Notes under the pieces: model-generated | Told to the model about the DNA's origin: nothing | Database searches by the model: none | Seen by the model: the letters and a program-made list of their open reading frames with translations, nothing else | Program-made: the position numbers and the translations under genes | NCBI GenBank assembly: GCA_963701325.1 | Contig: OY969604.1 | Span: forward strand, 1,116,001 to 1,180,000 | Length of the DNA stretch: 64,000 nt | Direction: 5' to 3' | Origin: Bog-756 sp963701325 | Lineage (GTDB): Bacteria > Actinomycetota > Acidimicrobiia > Acidimicrobiales > RAAP-2 | Shown: one piece after another, positions 34,747 to 43,571 of the stretch | Layout: every line of letters begins with the position of its first letter | How positions within the stretch are numbered: position 1 is the stretch's first letter

Positions 34747-35047
34747 ACGTCCTCTGGGAGTAACCACGACACCCATCGAGCGCTCCAGCTCGAACGCACT
34801 CCCCCAACTGGCCTGGCCGAAGCTCGAGTTCCGTCTCGCGCTCCGTGACTGGTGGTCCCGCCCAGGCCAGCTCATCGGGCTCATCGCTCCGCTGCCAGGA
34901 GTCGAACCGGCATCGATCGGTACCTGCTCCCTTCGGGCAGCGGAATCTCGCGGCCAGTTTCCGCAGCGAACACTCAGGTGACCAACACGAGACCCCTGGG
35001 AATAGGATGCACATCGTCAGCCAAAACCTGGATGTCGAAGGGACGCA
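34747..35047. other. Long leader between operator and crotonase gene
   Basis: No gene is supported in these 301 bp. An 8-bp inverted repeat, TCCGCTGC at 34888-34895 and GCAGCGGA at 34937-34944, encloses a segment that on the minus strand contains GGTTCGACTCC, which looks like a tRNA T-arm. At 57 nt it is too short for a tRNA and the T-stem does not pair properly. The ribosome site AGGGA lies just before 35048. Confidence 0.35.
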
Positions 35048-35827
35048 ATGCCGGACAAAGTCACGTTCGAGGTGAAGGACCAGATTGCCGTCATCTCGAA
35101 CAACAACCCTGCAAAGAGGAATGCGTTCGACGACGATATGGATGTTCTCCTCTTTCAGATCTTCGCCGAGCTCAAGGACCGCAACGACGTCCGGGCAGTG
35201 ATCTGGCGAGGCGTGGGCGAGGTCTGGTCCGCTGGACGGGATACGGGTGTCATCGGCCACAACGCAACCAAGCTCAGTCATCACGAGCTCATGACGCGAG
35301 GCCATCGGGGGATCCTGCAGGTCTTTGATCTGGACATTCCTATCGTTGTCCCGATCCAGGGATGGGCGATAGGCGGATCGTTTCAGCGCGCGCTCCTCTG
35401 CGATATGCGAATCGCAGCCGAAGGAACGAAGTTCAAACTTCCCGAAGTGGGGTACGGCGTGATTCCCGACACCGGTGGGATGGGAAGGCTCTACGAGATT
35501 TGCGGAGCGGGCGTCGCCAGCGACCTGATCTTCACGGGCCGAGTGATGGGTGTTGAGGAGGCCTACGCCCACGGCATCATCTCGCGTGTCGTGCCCCCCG
35601 AGACGCTCGATGACACCGCCTGGGAGATGGCCGAGAGAATCGCATCAGCACCAATGGTGACGGTCAAGATGGCTCGGCGTGTCTTACAGCATCTGAGTGA
35701 ACCGGGAATTCGATCGTCCATGGAAGACGAACGTATTTACCAGACCTTCATCAACAAGTCAGCAGACTTTGCCGAATTCAAGGCAGCGAAGGCCGAGGGT
35801 CGGAAACCCGATTACTCCGGCAGCTGA
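35048..35827 (+). CDS. Enoyl-CoA hydratase/isomerase family protein
   Basis: The ATG at 35048 has AAGGGA ahead and gives 259 residues. This is the only crotonase in the window that keeps the Glu144 equivalent: KLPEVGYGVIPDTGGMGRL with Glu133. The oxyanion loop is VWSAGRDTGVIG and the second loop WAIGGSFQRALLCDMRIA. An Asp in IPDTGG may replace the second Glu. It is a good candidate for the true hydratase or isomerase of the pathway. A strong hairpin follows its stop. Confidence 0.86.
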   Translation: MPDKVTFEVKDQIAVISNNNPAKRNAFDDDMDVLLFQIFAELKDRNDVRAVIWRGVGEVWSAGRDTGVIGHNATKLSHHELMTRGHRGILQVFDLDIPIVVPIQGWAIGGSFQRALLCDMRIAAEGTKFKLPEVGYGVIPDTGGMGRLYEICGAGVASDLIFTGRVMGVEEAYAHGIISRVVPPETLDDTAWEMAERIASAPMVTVKMARRVLQHLSEPGIRSSMEDERIYQTFINKSADFAEFKAAKAEGRKPDYSGS

Positions 35828-35904
35828 GAGCGCCTCTCGCGCCCGCCGAGACGCTGCTTCGGTCCGCCGTCAGGTGATCCCTCGGACGTGCCACAGGGAC
35901 ACGA

Positions 35905-35946
35905 CACCACTGTGGCCCCTGGTCGAGACCAGCGGCCACAGTGGTG
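35905..35946. terminator. Strong bidirectional terminator hairpin
   Basis: The arms CACCACTGTGGCC (35905-35917) and GGCCACAGTGGTG (35934-35946) are perfectly complementary over 13 bp. Inside, CTGGTC and GACCAG pair around a GA turn, leaving one C-C mismatch. The hairpin lies between the convergent crotonase (+) and secreted-protein (-) genes, so it can end transcription from both sides. Confidence 0.85.
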
Positions 35947-35972
35947 CTTCAGATACAGAGGACTCGGCTCAG

Positions 35973-36434
35973 CTAGATCCTGAACTTCTGCCCCGGCGCC
36001 AAGGCCACCGTCTTGGTCGTGGTGTTCGCACAGACGTAGAACGACGATGCTTGACCAACCTTGATGGACTTGATCGCTGCACCCGTACCCCCTGTGACGG
36101 TGGCGGTAATCAGGATCTCGATATCAGTCTTCGGGGTGCACTTTGTATCGATCTTCTCGACCGTGTCCTTCGCGGAGATGGTCGAGGTACCGGTCTTGTT
36201 CCAGGTGATCGTTCCCTTACCACTGACCGTCTTGACGGTACCCTTGCCCCCTGTATTGGCCAGGTCGGTGCAGCCCGTCACGGTACCGGTGCCCGCGAGG
36301 TTTGTATTGAACGTGTTACAAGTCGCCACTGGCGTACTCGCAGAAGCGACGCCGGATGCGACTGCCAGGGAGCCGACTGAAGTGATCGTCACCATCGCAG
36401 CGATTGTCGCGACGCGTGTGCAGAAACGAAGCAT
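35973..36434 (-). CDS. Small secreted protein of unknown function
   Basis: The ATG at 36434 has GGGGGA upstream and gives 153 residues. The N-terminus is a clear signal peptide (RFCTRVATIAAMVTITSVG, then small residues, cleavage likely after ASA near residue 32). The mature part is Thr/Gly/Lys-rich beta-type sequence with four cysteines, which suggests two disulfides. I do not recognise the family. It is less GC-rich than its neighbours and has its own promoter, so it may be unrelated to the catabolic genes. Confidence 0.7.
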   Translation of the reverse strand: MLRFCTRVATIAAMVTITSVGSLAVASGVASASTPVATCNTFNTNLAGTGTVTGCTDLANTGGKGTVKTVSGKGTITWNKTGTSTISAKDTVEKIDTKCTPKTDIEILITATVTGGTGAAIKSIKVGQASSFYVCANTTTKTVALAPGQKFRI

Positions 36435-36468
36435 GTAATCCCCCAAAGGTCGAGTGGTAGATGTATTT

Positions 36469-36474
36469 AGTATA
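36469..36474 (-). promoter_or_regulatory. -10 box for the small secreted protein
   Basis: TATACT on the minus strand, within the palindromic word TGTATTTAGTATACA, lies 35 bp before the ATG at 36434. Start of transcription near 36462 would leave a leader of about 28 nt containing the ribosome site. Confidence 0.5.
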
Positions 36475-36602
36475 CAATTTTACCGGACCCGTTGTCCAGC
36501 ACCCTGCAGGGTTCGGAGCGAGGTAGCGGATCCCTTGCTCCGAACCTCGCAGATGCAACGGAGACTGCGCGAACCTGTCGGGTCCGGGCAAGTTCCCCAT
36601 CG

Positions 36603-37418
36603 TTACGTGTTGACCATCCCTTTGCCGTTCTTGCCAGTGTGTCCTTCGGCGTGGGTGGAGGTTGTCGACAGATCACTCGCGGAGCTCCGTCTCGAATCCG
36701 CACCCGCAGGGGTCTTCGATCCCAAATACGCCGACTGCAGGACGGATTGCACCACCTCGGAGGAGCCGAATTCCACAATGCGTCCACCGGCCATCACCAC
36801 GCCGACGGTTGCAACAGAGAGCGCTGTCCGGGCGAATTGCTCGACGACGACTACGGTGACCCCCGACTCCGCGAGCGTTGACACGTGCTCATAGAGCTCC
36901 TGCACCACGAGCGGAGCCAGACCCATCGATAGTTCATCGAGCAACAAGAGCCTTGGACGGGTTGCGACCGCCCGGGCCATCGCCAACATCTGCTGTTCGC
37001 CACCCGACAGCATACCGGCCGGTTGATCCTGCTTCGGAGCAAGCACCGGGAATTGCTCAAAGCACCGGGCTTCAACCTGGCGATGACTCACACCGCTATG
37101 GGTCATCACCAAGAGGTTCTCCCGAACCGTCAGATTCGGGAATACACCCCGACCCTCGGGCACCAGGCAGAGCCCTTTGCGCGCCAGGGACGCGGCAGTG
37201 CCTCCCGTCACTCGTTCTCCGTCGAACACGACCTCGCCCGCAGTCGGCGCGAGTAGTCCGGCGATTACCGCAAGGAGCGTCGACTTTCCAGCACCATTGG
37301 CACCCAGGACAGCGGTCACCGTACCCACGTGCACCGTGAGATCGACCTGGTGAAGGGCCTCGATCCCTTCGTATGCCGCGCTGACGCCGCGAACCTCGAG
37401 CAGGGCCTCGTCAGCCAC
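36603..37418 (-). CDS. livF: ABC importer ATP-binding protein, LivF type
   Basis: The GTG at 37418 puts ALLEVRGVSAAY at the N-terminus as in other LivF proteins (271 residues); a GTG at 37430 is also possible. Walker A is GANGAGKST, the signature LSGGEQQM and Walker B LLLLDEL. The last 35 residues (after YLGSKTP) are an extra polar tail. It hydrolyses ATP for import of branched-chain amino acids or other hydrophobic carboxylates. It overlaps the LivG gene stop by 8 bp, in the operon order SBP, permease, LivG, LivF. Confidence 0.9.
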   Translation of the reverse strand: MADEALLEVRGVSAAYEGIEALHQVDLTVHVGTVTAVLGANGAGKSTLLAVIAGLLAPTAGEVVFDGERVTGGTAASLARKGLCLVPEGRGVFPNLTVRENLLVMTHSGVSHRQVEARCFEQFPVLAPKQDQPAGMLSGGEQQMLAMARAVATRPRLLLLDELSMGLAPLVVQELYEHVSTLAESGVTVVVVEQFARTALSVATVGVVMAGGRIVEFGSSEVVQSVLQSAYLGSKTPAGADSRRSSASDLSTTSTHAEGHTGKNGKGMVNT

Positions 37419-38157
37419 TGGCCGTCTCACTCATAGCACCGAGATATGCCTCCTGCACCGCCGGATCGTCTTGGACGAACGATGGCTCCCCCGCGCTGAT
37501 CACCAGCCCGTGGTCGAGCACGACCACCTGATCGCAGACGCCCATCACAAGATCCATGTCGTGTTCGACGAGGAGCACGGCAAGGCCGTCTCCTGCCAGC
37601 GACCGGAGAATTTCCGCGAATCGGAGGGTCTCTTCCGCGTTCTGGCCCGATGCGGGCTCATCGAGGAGTAGCACCCGCGGTCGTACAGCAAGGGCGCGTC
37701 CTAGTTCGACCAGTCGTCCTGTCCCGGTCGGAAGTGAATCCGCCCTCATATCGGCTACGGGAACCAGGCCCAATTTCTCAAGCAGAATATCAGCCGCCTC
37801 GTCCGTTGTCCCGTACCGATCCGTACCGACCGATCGGCGATGTGACATGGATGCGGCCACAGCAATGTTCTCGCGGGCTGTGAGTGTCCCAAAGAGCTCG
37901 AGCCGTTGGAAGGTCCGACCGAGTCCCAAGCGCGAGCGGCGATGCGGCGGGAGGCGGCCGAGATCCCGCCCATCCAGCCGAACAGTACCCTCAGCTCTCC
38001 GCTGCATCCCTGTCACAACGTTGAACAACGTCGTCTTGCCCGCCCCGTTCGGTCCGATAAGGCCCGTAATCAATCCAGCTTCGGCATCCAATGAGACGTT
38101 CGAGAGCGCAGCAACACCTCCGAAGTGGACGGAAACGTCCTTGACCTCAAGCCCCAT
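37411..38157 (-). CDS. livG: ABC importer ATP-binding protein, LivG type
   Basis: The ATG at 38157 gives 248 residues and overlaps the permease gene by 11 bp. Motifs are GPNGAGKTT (Walker A), TGTGRLVELGRALA where the LSGGQ-like signature is expected, and LLLDEPASG (Walker B). The degenerate signature is common in LivG-type proteins. It pairs with LivF to drive the importer. Confidence 0.9.
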   Translation of the reverse strand: MGLEVKDVSVHFGGVAALSNVSLDAEAGLITGLIGPNGAGKTTLFNVVTGMQRRAEGTVRLDGRDLGRLPPHRRSRLGLGRTFQRLELFGTLTARENIAVAASMSHRRSVGTDRYGTTDEAADILLEKLGLVPVADMRADSLPTGTGRLVELGRALAVRPRVLLLDEPASGQNAEETLRFAEILRSLAGDGLAVLLVEHDMDLVMGVCDQVVVLDHGLVISAGEPSFVQDDPAVQEAYLGAMSETASG

Positions 38158-40309
38158 GACCGTGACTCCCGGCGGGAAGGAACTCGGGACGGGATTCCAC
38201 GGTGCCCAATGAGGCTTGTCCATCCGTCGCATCGACAGGGGTCGACGGCAGCCGATTGTCGGGCAATCCAAACGCCGGCGGTGCCCTATGACCTCGATAG
38301 TCCACCGCGTACACAGCGAAAGGAAGGAGTCCGCCAACGACACAGACAATGCCGACCAACGTCCAATTGTCGATTGCCCCCCCGAGCCGCAGTGTCCACG
38401 CGCTAATGATGATCACGATCATCGAGATCAGCAACCATCGCCTGCTCACGACCGATGTCCACACGGGTCGGACTCCCGACGGGATCGCCCCATTCGGAGT
38501 CGTACCGACCATGATGCCTGCGCCGCCGACCAGGACGGGACTGAGCTGACTCAACGACGGAAAGATGTTGGCCAAGGTCGGCCCCCCCAGGTAGAACCCA
38601 ACAGCCGCACCTGCGCCAAGCGAACTGATACCCATCACCACCATCACGAGCAATATGGACAAGCCCGTGAAGAACTGGAAGACATCGGGTGCAGCACTTC
38701 CGAGTGCACTCGCGTAGATTCCACCTCCAACACCCGCTATGGCTGCGGAGAGCGCGAACACCGCCAACGTCGACACCCTGGCATTCATCCCGAGAGTCGC
38801 ACACGCTGCCGGACTGTCCTTGAACGCCAGAAGCCGCTGGCCGAACCCCGAGCGCCTGACCAGTACGACCACCAGGCACATGAGCGCGAAGACGGCCGAT
38901 CCAGCAATGAATTCCGATCGGGTACTCGACAGGGCAACTCCTCCGATCCGAAAGGGAGCGAAGATCAGCGACCCAGACCCGAAGGGAGCAACATGGTCAC
39001 CGAAGATGTCGACAGCAGGAAGCGGGAAGACCCACGCGTCCACCGCCACCGCGAACGCCGCCGTAAAGAGTGCGAAATAGATCCCCGAGAGGCGCAACGC
39101 CGGCAGCGCAACGAGAACCCCCACGACCGCGCATGCCCCGGCCGCTGCGGGCAACGAAACAGGATTGCCATGGGCGCCCAGATGGCCGACCACTGCGGCG
39201 CCGATCCCGGCGTAGGTCATCTGACAAAGTGACAGTCGGCCCGCAAATCCGACGACCGGGATGAGTGACAGTCCAATGATCGCCAAACCCCACACCCGGT
39301 TCAGACTGAAGAGATCCGAGCTAGACACGACAGTTGCCATCATCACCGTGCCGACGATCACGCACGCACAAAAGATCGCGGAACCACCCCACGTAGGACT
39401 GAGCGCCAGCTCCCGGCTCCTCAGTAGTCGGTGGCCCCTCAGCCGCGATTGGGGCGACACGAGCAAGGCAATGAGGAGTACCACCGCCGGCACCGCCCCC
39501 TCGAATCCCTGGATGTACGTGTTCTCGGGAAGGTAGGCAACGGAATAGCTCACCGCGAGGCCGAGGATGATGGCGCCGACGAAGGTCATGGGAATGCTAC
39601 GGAGCCTCCCGATGACCGATGCCGCGTAGGCGCTCACGATCAAGAGCGTCAGGGCCGTCGCGGACAGCGTGAGAGTCGGAGCCACCAGGATCCCGGCAAG
39701 GGCGGCCAACATGCACCCGATGATCCACGCAGCCCTGGCATTGGCAACGCTGCTCGAGCCGTTCAGTTCAGTCAGAGTCCGGTCGTCCACCGTTGCCCTC
39801 ATCGTCACGCCCAGGCGCGTTCGGTACAGCAACACGCGGAGGCCGAGCGCGACAACGACCGCGACGGCTAGGACGGTGACATCGTTGTACGAGACGCGTA
39901 TCGGTCCGAGCACCAACGTGTCCCCATTGAACAGAGGCGGTAAGGCCCGATAGGTCGTCGGATTCCAGACCCACTGGGCAATACCGACGAACGAGAGCGC
40001 GAGTGCCAGCGTAACGACGAGCTTTGACGCTTCCGATGTCCCCTCGAGCCGGCGCATGACGCCGGCTTCGATCGCCACCCCCAAGGCAGGAGCGAGCACC
40101 ACCAGGCACACCAGAATCGAGATCAGGGCGGGCCATCCCCAGCCGACCCGCATCTGCCAATATGCGAACGCGGCGATCATGCCGATCGCTCCGTGCGACC
40201 AGTTGAAGATCCCTGTCGTCGCGTATGTGAGTGTTAGGCCGCTCGCGGTGATGGCGTAGATTCCCGCCGTTGCAAGCCCCGCAATTGTGAAGACGATGAA
40301 CTCATGCAT
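38147..40309 (-). CDS. Fused LivH-LivM permease of a branched-chain-type ABC importer
   Basis: The ATG at 40309 gives 720 residues, about the sum of LivH and LivM. Residues 1-290 carry LivH-like helices (TIAGLATAGIYAITASGLTL, FNWSHGAIGMIAAF). After a short linker (SPQSRLRGHRLLRSRELALS) a LivM-like half follows (LNRVWGLAIIGLSLIPVVGF, YFALFTAAFAVAV), with conserved GGxGGGIYASALGSAAPD. A single chain should therefore supply both membrane subunits. The C-terminus adds two helices and a polar tail. No frameshift was found, so the fusion is real. Confidence 0.88.
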   Translation of the reverse strand: MHEFIVFTIAGLATAGIYAITASGLTLTYATTGIFNWSHGAIGMIAAFAYWQMRVGWGWPALISILVCLVVLAPALGVAIEAGVMRRLEGTSEASKLVVTLALALSFVGIAQWVWNPTTYRALPPLFNGDTLVLGPIRVSYNDVTVLAVAVVVALGLRVLLYRTRLGVTMRATVDDRTLTELNGSSSVANARAAWIIGCMLAALAGILVAPTLTLSATALTLLIVSAYAASVIGRLRSIPMTFVGAIILGLAVSYSVAYLPENTYIQGFEGAVPAVVLLIALLVSPQSRLRGHRLLRSRELALSPTWGGSAIFCACVIVGTVMMATVVSSSDLFSLNRVWGLAIIGLSLIPVVGFAGRLSLCQMTYAGIGAAVVGHLGAHGNPVSLPAAAGACAVVGVLVALPALRLSGIYFALFTAAFAVAVDAWVFPLPAVDIFGDHVAPFGSGSLIFAPFRIGGVALSSTRSEFIAGSAVFALMCLVVVLVRRSGFGQRLLAFKDSPAACATLGMNARVSTLAVFALSAAIAGVGGGIYASALGSAAPDVFQFFTGLSILLVMVVMGISSLGAGAAVGFYLGGPTLANIFPSLSQLSPVLVGGAGIMVGTTPNGAIPSGVRPVWTSVVSRRWLLISMIVIIISAWTLRLGGAIDNWTLVGIVCVVGGLLPFAVYAVDYRGHRAPPAFGLPDNRLPSTPVDATDGQASLGTVESRPEFLPAGSHGHGA

Positions 40310-40341
40310 CGACAGGCGCTCTACGCAGGGATCATTTCTGG

Positions 40342-41721
40342 TCAGCCATTCGCGGATACGTGTATGAGAGTCGACGGATCGCAGTGCCAGATCTGGTTGT
40401 TCGGAGCTGTATCGGCCCTGTCGTAGACGAACTTGCTTGGCTGCACCGTCATCAGAAGGAAGCAATCGCTCGGAGTGGGCTTCTGATCGGCCATCGCGAG
40501 ATGAGCCACCGGGGCCGCAAGTCCTCCACCTGTCCAGTTCTGCTGAGCGGCCGCGTGATCCAGTACGCATGAGACCGTGAGCGTTGCCCCACAACCACTA
40601 GCGGCCTTGGCAAACAAGATCCACGAGTCGAATGCGAGCTCGTCGTCCCAGTCGATCTGAGCTGAGCTCGCGTATTTGTGCATGATCGCGGTGAGTTGCT
40701 GAAGGCCAGGGCTCTCGGAAGCGAGCTCGAACGGCCAGTACTGAATGGCCAGATACGTCGGTGGCAAATGGGCCGATGCGGCCGCCTGTGCCGTCGAAGA
40801 GTTGTAGTACTGGGTCGTCAGGAGCATGAACGCCGGGTTGTACCCTGCGGTGTTCATGGCCTGCACGTATGGGGTCACAGTCGAGTCTGTGGGGGGTTGG
40901 AGCGCTTGAACCCCCTTGGACTGTGCCTCCTCCACATACGGCGCCCAGTCGGTCACGCTCAACGGAACAAGCTGGAAGTCCACGAGCTTGTACCCCTGGG
41001 CGATTGCCGCATCCCGCCATTTGTTCGTTGGCTCGATGATGCTCGGGTTGTTGGCCGCACCGGTCCCGTAGTGCTTGATTGCGCCGGGATATTTCTTGGC
41101 GAGGGCGGCATACCATCCCGCCTCGATCTCGGTGTTGTTGATGGCCTGGGGATTCACCTGAAGGGGCGCGTCGACGGCTTGGTTGGAGACGGTGAATCCG
41201 CTGATCTGTCCGAGCCCGCAACCCACTCGGACGGGCACGGACGGCTGGTCGAGCGCCATGCCCCCTCCGACTGCCATGAAATCCTGCTGGCACGCTTGGT
41301 TGGTGACTTGAGCAGCGTTGAAGAGGGCGGCATCCCTGTCGTCGACGACGATCTTGCGACCCCCGATTCCCCCTGATGCATTGCACCAATCACTGAAGGC
41401 TTGCGCAGCTTGGAAGAACTCCTCGTTCAGCCCTGGCTCCACAGTGTTGCCGGGGTCGGCGAAGGTTGCGATGTTGATGGAGTGCGAGCTCACCCCGCGT
41501 GCCGTTGCCGCTCCACCGCTCCCGCTGCCGCTGCCGCAGATTGCTCCAACACCCGGCCAGGAGCCATTCGTCGAGAGAGTCGCCGCGCTCGATGTGGTAG
41601 CCGTCGTGCCCGACGTATTACCCGTTGTCGATCCAGTTGAGCACGCCGCAAGGGAGATGCCGATCACCACCAAGGCAACGGACACAACCACGGTCCGTCG
41701 GGTCGCGGTTCTCGATTCCAT
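40342..41721 (-). CDS. ABC importer substrate-binding lipoprotein (LivK-like)
   Basis: The ATG at 41721 has a GGGAGGG site and gives 459 residues. The signal peptide ends in the lipobox LAAC (Cys27), and a Ser/Thr-rich linker follows. The mature protein is a type I periplasmic-binding fold with RKIVVDDRDAALFNAAQVTN typical of LivK-like receptors. These bind amino acids, amides, aromatic acids or bile-acid-like compounds. It leads the transporter operon, and its placement inside the CoA island suggests the ligand is the pathway substrate. Confidence 0.85.
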   Translation of the reverse strand: MESRTATRRTVVVSVALVVIGISLAACSTGSTTGNTSGTTATTSSAATLSTNGSWPGVGAICGSGSGSGGAATARGVSSHSINIATFADPGNTVEPGLNEEFFQAAQAFSDWCNASGGIGGRKIVVDDRDAALFNAAQVTNQACQQDFMAVGGGMALDQPSVPVRVGCGLGQISGFTVSNQAVDAPLQVNPQAINNTEIEAGWYAALAKKYPGAIKHYGTGAANNPSIIEPTNKWRDAAIAQGYKLVDFQLVPLSVTDWAPYVEEAQSKGVQALQPPTDSTVTPYVQAMNTAGYNPAFMLLTTQYYNSSTAQAAASAHLPPTYLAIQYWPFELASESPGLQQLTAIMHKYASSAQIDWDDELAFDSWILFAKAASGCGATLTVSCVLDHAAAQQNWTGGGLAAPVAHLAMADQKPTPSDCFLLMTVQPSKFVYDRADTAPNNQIWHCDPSTLIHVSANG

Positions 41722-42271
41722 TCCACCCTCCCCTGTCCGTTGATGCCTGCGCCCTGCCGCGCCGTCGATCACGGGCGGGCCCAGAAGCCACCGAATCGAT
41801 CCGAGATCCGTTCTGAAGGTCCCGATGGCAGAGGGTGACTATACACCGCTCACCGCATCGTGCATATTCTATACACTCGTCTCCTCGGGGCCACTGGGCA
41901 CCGGGCGCCCTGGCCGGCGTTCCCGGGCACTCGGCTGCCCGGCGGTCCTCTTTGCCCAGCCCATGCGGCTTGCACACGCCACTCGAGACCCCCGCTCTCC
42001 AGCAATGAGCCACGGCCCTGCAGTCGGTCAACCGGGCGTCATGTCGGAGCCCCGTCTCTTTCGCCCGAGCACCGGACCACCTGGTCGCGTTCGGAGTCGT
42101 CGTCCCTACTCCTGCTGCCATGTGCCCCGTGCCGAGCTGGGACCGCAGATGCAGACGGCGTGCGTACCTTGATACCGCGCAGCGACGGCCGGCTGAGCGT
42201 GGCGTCCTCTGACACAGACCGGCCAGCTCGCGACTCGACGTTGTCCGATCAACGAGTAGGTTGCATATTCT
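41722..42271. promoter_or_regulatory. 550-bp divergent control region
   Basis: No gene is supported here. AT-rich words stand out at both ends: CTATACAC at 41839-41846 and again at 41869-41876 (30 bp apart) near the transporter side, and TGCATATTCTAT at 41861-41872 and 42262-42273. On the minus strand the first pair provides TATAGT and TATAGAAT boxes. The middle 350 bp are GC-rich with no clear structure. Confidence 0.45.
42266..42271 (+). promoter_or_regulatory. -10 box suggesting a leaderless CoA-transferase transcript
   Basis: TATTCT ends 6 bp before the GTG at 42278, which is the usual spacing for actinobacterial leaderless genes. The ATG at 42272 would then lie upstream of the transcript start. 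Confidence 0.5.
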
Positions 42272-43540
42272 ATGTACGTGAGGGAACACGACATCCCGCG
42301 GGCACTCGACTCGTTGGCAGCGGACACCGAGGAAAGGGCTCAGGCTCCGCTCGCCGGTATCCGCGTTCTCGCCATCGAGCAGATGCAAGCCCTGCCCTTC
42401 GCGACGCAGCTCCTGGCACGACTCGGTGCAGACGTTGTCAAGATAGAGCCGCTCGAAGGTGAATCAGGACGGGGAGCACTCCCTGCCATGAGTGATCCCA
42501 AGGGTCGACGCGTAGGAGCGACATTTCTTCGCGGAAACCTGAACAAGAGAAGTGTTTGCATCGATCTCAAGAAGCCAGGGGGTAGGGATCTCGTGCTTCA
42601 GCTCGCCCCCCACTTCGATGTCGTGGCAGAGAATTCAAAGCCGGGAGTCATGGAACGGCTGGGAGTTGCCTACGCCGATATTTCATCTGTGCATCCCCGG
42701 TGCATCTATGCATCGGTGTCTGGTTTCGGCAAGACCCTTGACTCCCCATATAAATCCTGGCCGGCGTACGCACCGATTGTGGAGGCGATGTCAGGTATCT
42801 ATGAAATGAAGCGAACAGGAGATGAGCCCCCGAATGCATCTCCGGTTGGCGCTCTCGGAGACATCTCGGCCGCGCTGTTCACGACGATCGGGATACTCGC
42901 CGCTCTTCGCCACCGCGACAGAACAGGCGAAGGACAACAAGTGGACGTCGCCATGTACGACGCGGTCATTGCTATGACCGACATTGTGGCGAATTTCTGG
43001 TCGATGGGCCTCACCAACGGTGCAACGGGACCCGTGATCAACCATGGCTTTCGGGCCAGCGATGGGTGGTTCGTTCTTCAGGTTGGACGAGAGGGTCACT
43101 TCGCCAAACTGGCTCGCCTCGTCGGACGCGAGGAGTGGCTCAACGACCCGCGACTCGCAACCCGTCAAGGATGGATGGATGAGCTCGATTCGGAAATTCG
43201 CCCGGCCATCGAGAGCTGGGCGTCCCAGATGACACGTCAGGAGGTCTGTCGGACGCTCGCCGAGGCAGATCTCGCCGCCGGTCCTTGTCTACGAGACGAT
43301 GAGCTCGCAGATGATCCCCATGTCCACTCCCACAGGATGTTGATTTCCATCGATCGCCCAGACGGGGTCGAGGATCCGGTGCTCGTGGTGGGAAATCCCG
43401 TGAAGTTCTCGAGAACGCCCGAGTGGGACGACGTCCGCCCACCGTGGGTCGGCGAACAGACAGACGAGGTTCTTGCCGATGAGCTGGGGCTCGACCACGC
43501 GCAGTTAGCCGCCCTTCACGCTCAACACGTGATCGCCTGA
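42272..43540 (+). CDS. Family III (CaiB/BaiF) CoA-transferase
   Basis: The longest frame starts at ATG 42272 (422 residues), but a leaderless start at the in-frame GTG 42278 is equally likely. The protein has IRVLAIEQMQALPFATQLLA, IDLKKPGGRD and the segment VGALGDISAALFTTIGILAAL-type, in which the Asp after ALG is the expected catalytic residue. RTGEGQQVDVAMYDA follows. It transfers CoA between carboxylates. It is a normal single-domain enzyme, in contrast to the double protein at 30995, and is divergent from the importer. Confidence 0.9.
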   Translation: MYVREHDIPRALDSLAADTEERAQAPLAGIRVLAIEQMQALPFATQLLARLGADVVKIEPLEGESGRGALPAMSDPKGRRVGATFLRGNLNKRSVCIDLKKPGGRDLVLQLAPHFDVVAENSKPGVMERLGVAYADISSVHPRCIYASVSGFGKTLDSPYKSWPAYAPIVEAMSGIYEMKRTGDEPPNASPVGALGDISAALFTTIGILAALRHRDRTGEGQQVDVAMYDAVIAMTDIVANFWSMGLTNGATGPVINHGFRASDGWFVLQVGREGHFAKLARLVGREEWLNDPRLATRQGWMDELDSEIRPAIESWASQMTRQEVCRTLAEADLAAGPCLRDDELADDPHVHSHRMLISIDRPDGVEDPVLVVGNPVKFSRTPEWDDVRPPWVGEQTDEVLADELGLDHAQLAALHAQHVIA

Positions 43541-43571
43541 GCCCGGTCCGACGGGTGGCCGGCGCAGACTT

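Noticed and set aside
34706..35572. N-terminal extension of the amidohydrolase frame
   Set aside because: It crosses the palindrome and -10 box and lies antisense to the crotonase gene. The GTG at 34705 has a strong ribosome site and gives the family N-terminus.
41825..42462. Open frames in the divergent region between importer and CoA-transferase
   Set aside because: Composition is low-complexity, frames overlap each other, and none has a ribosome site or a recognisable motif.
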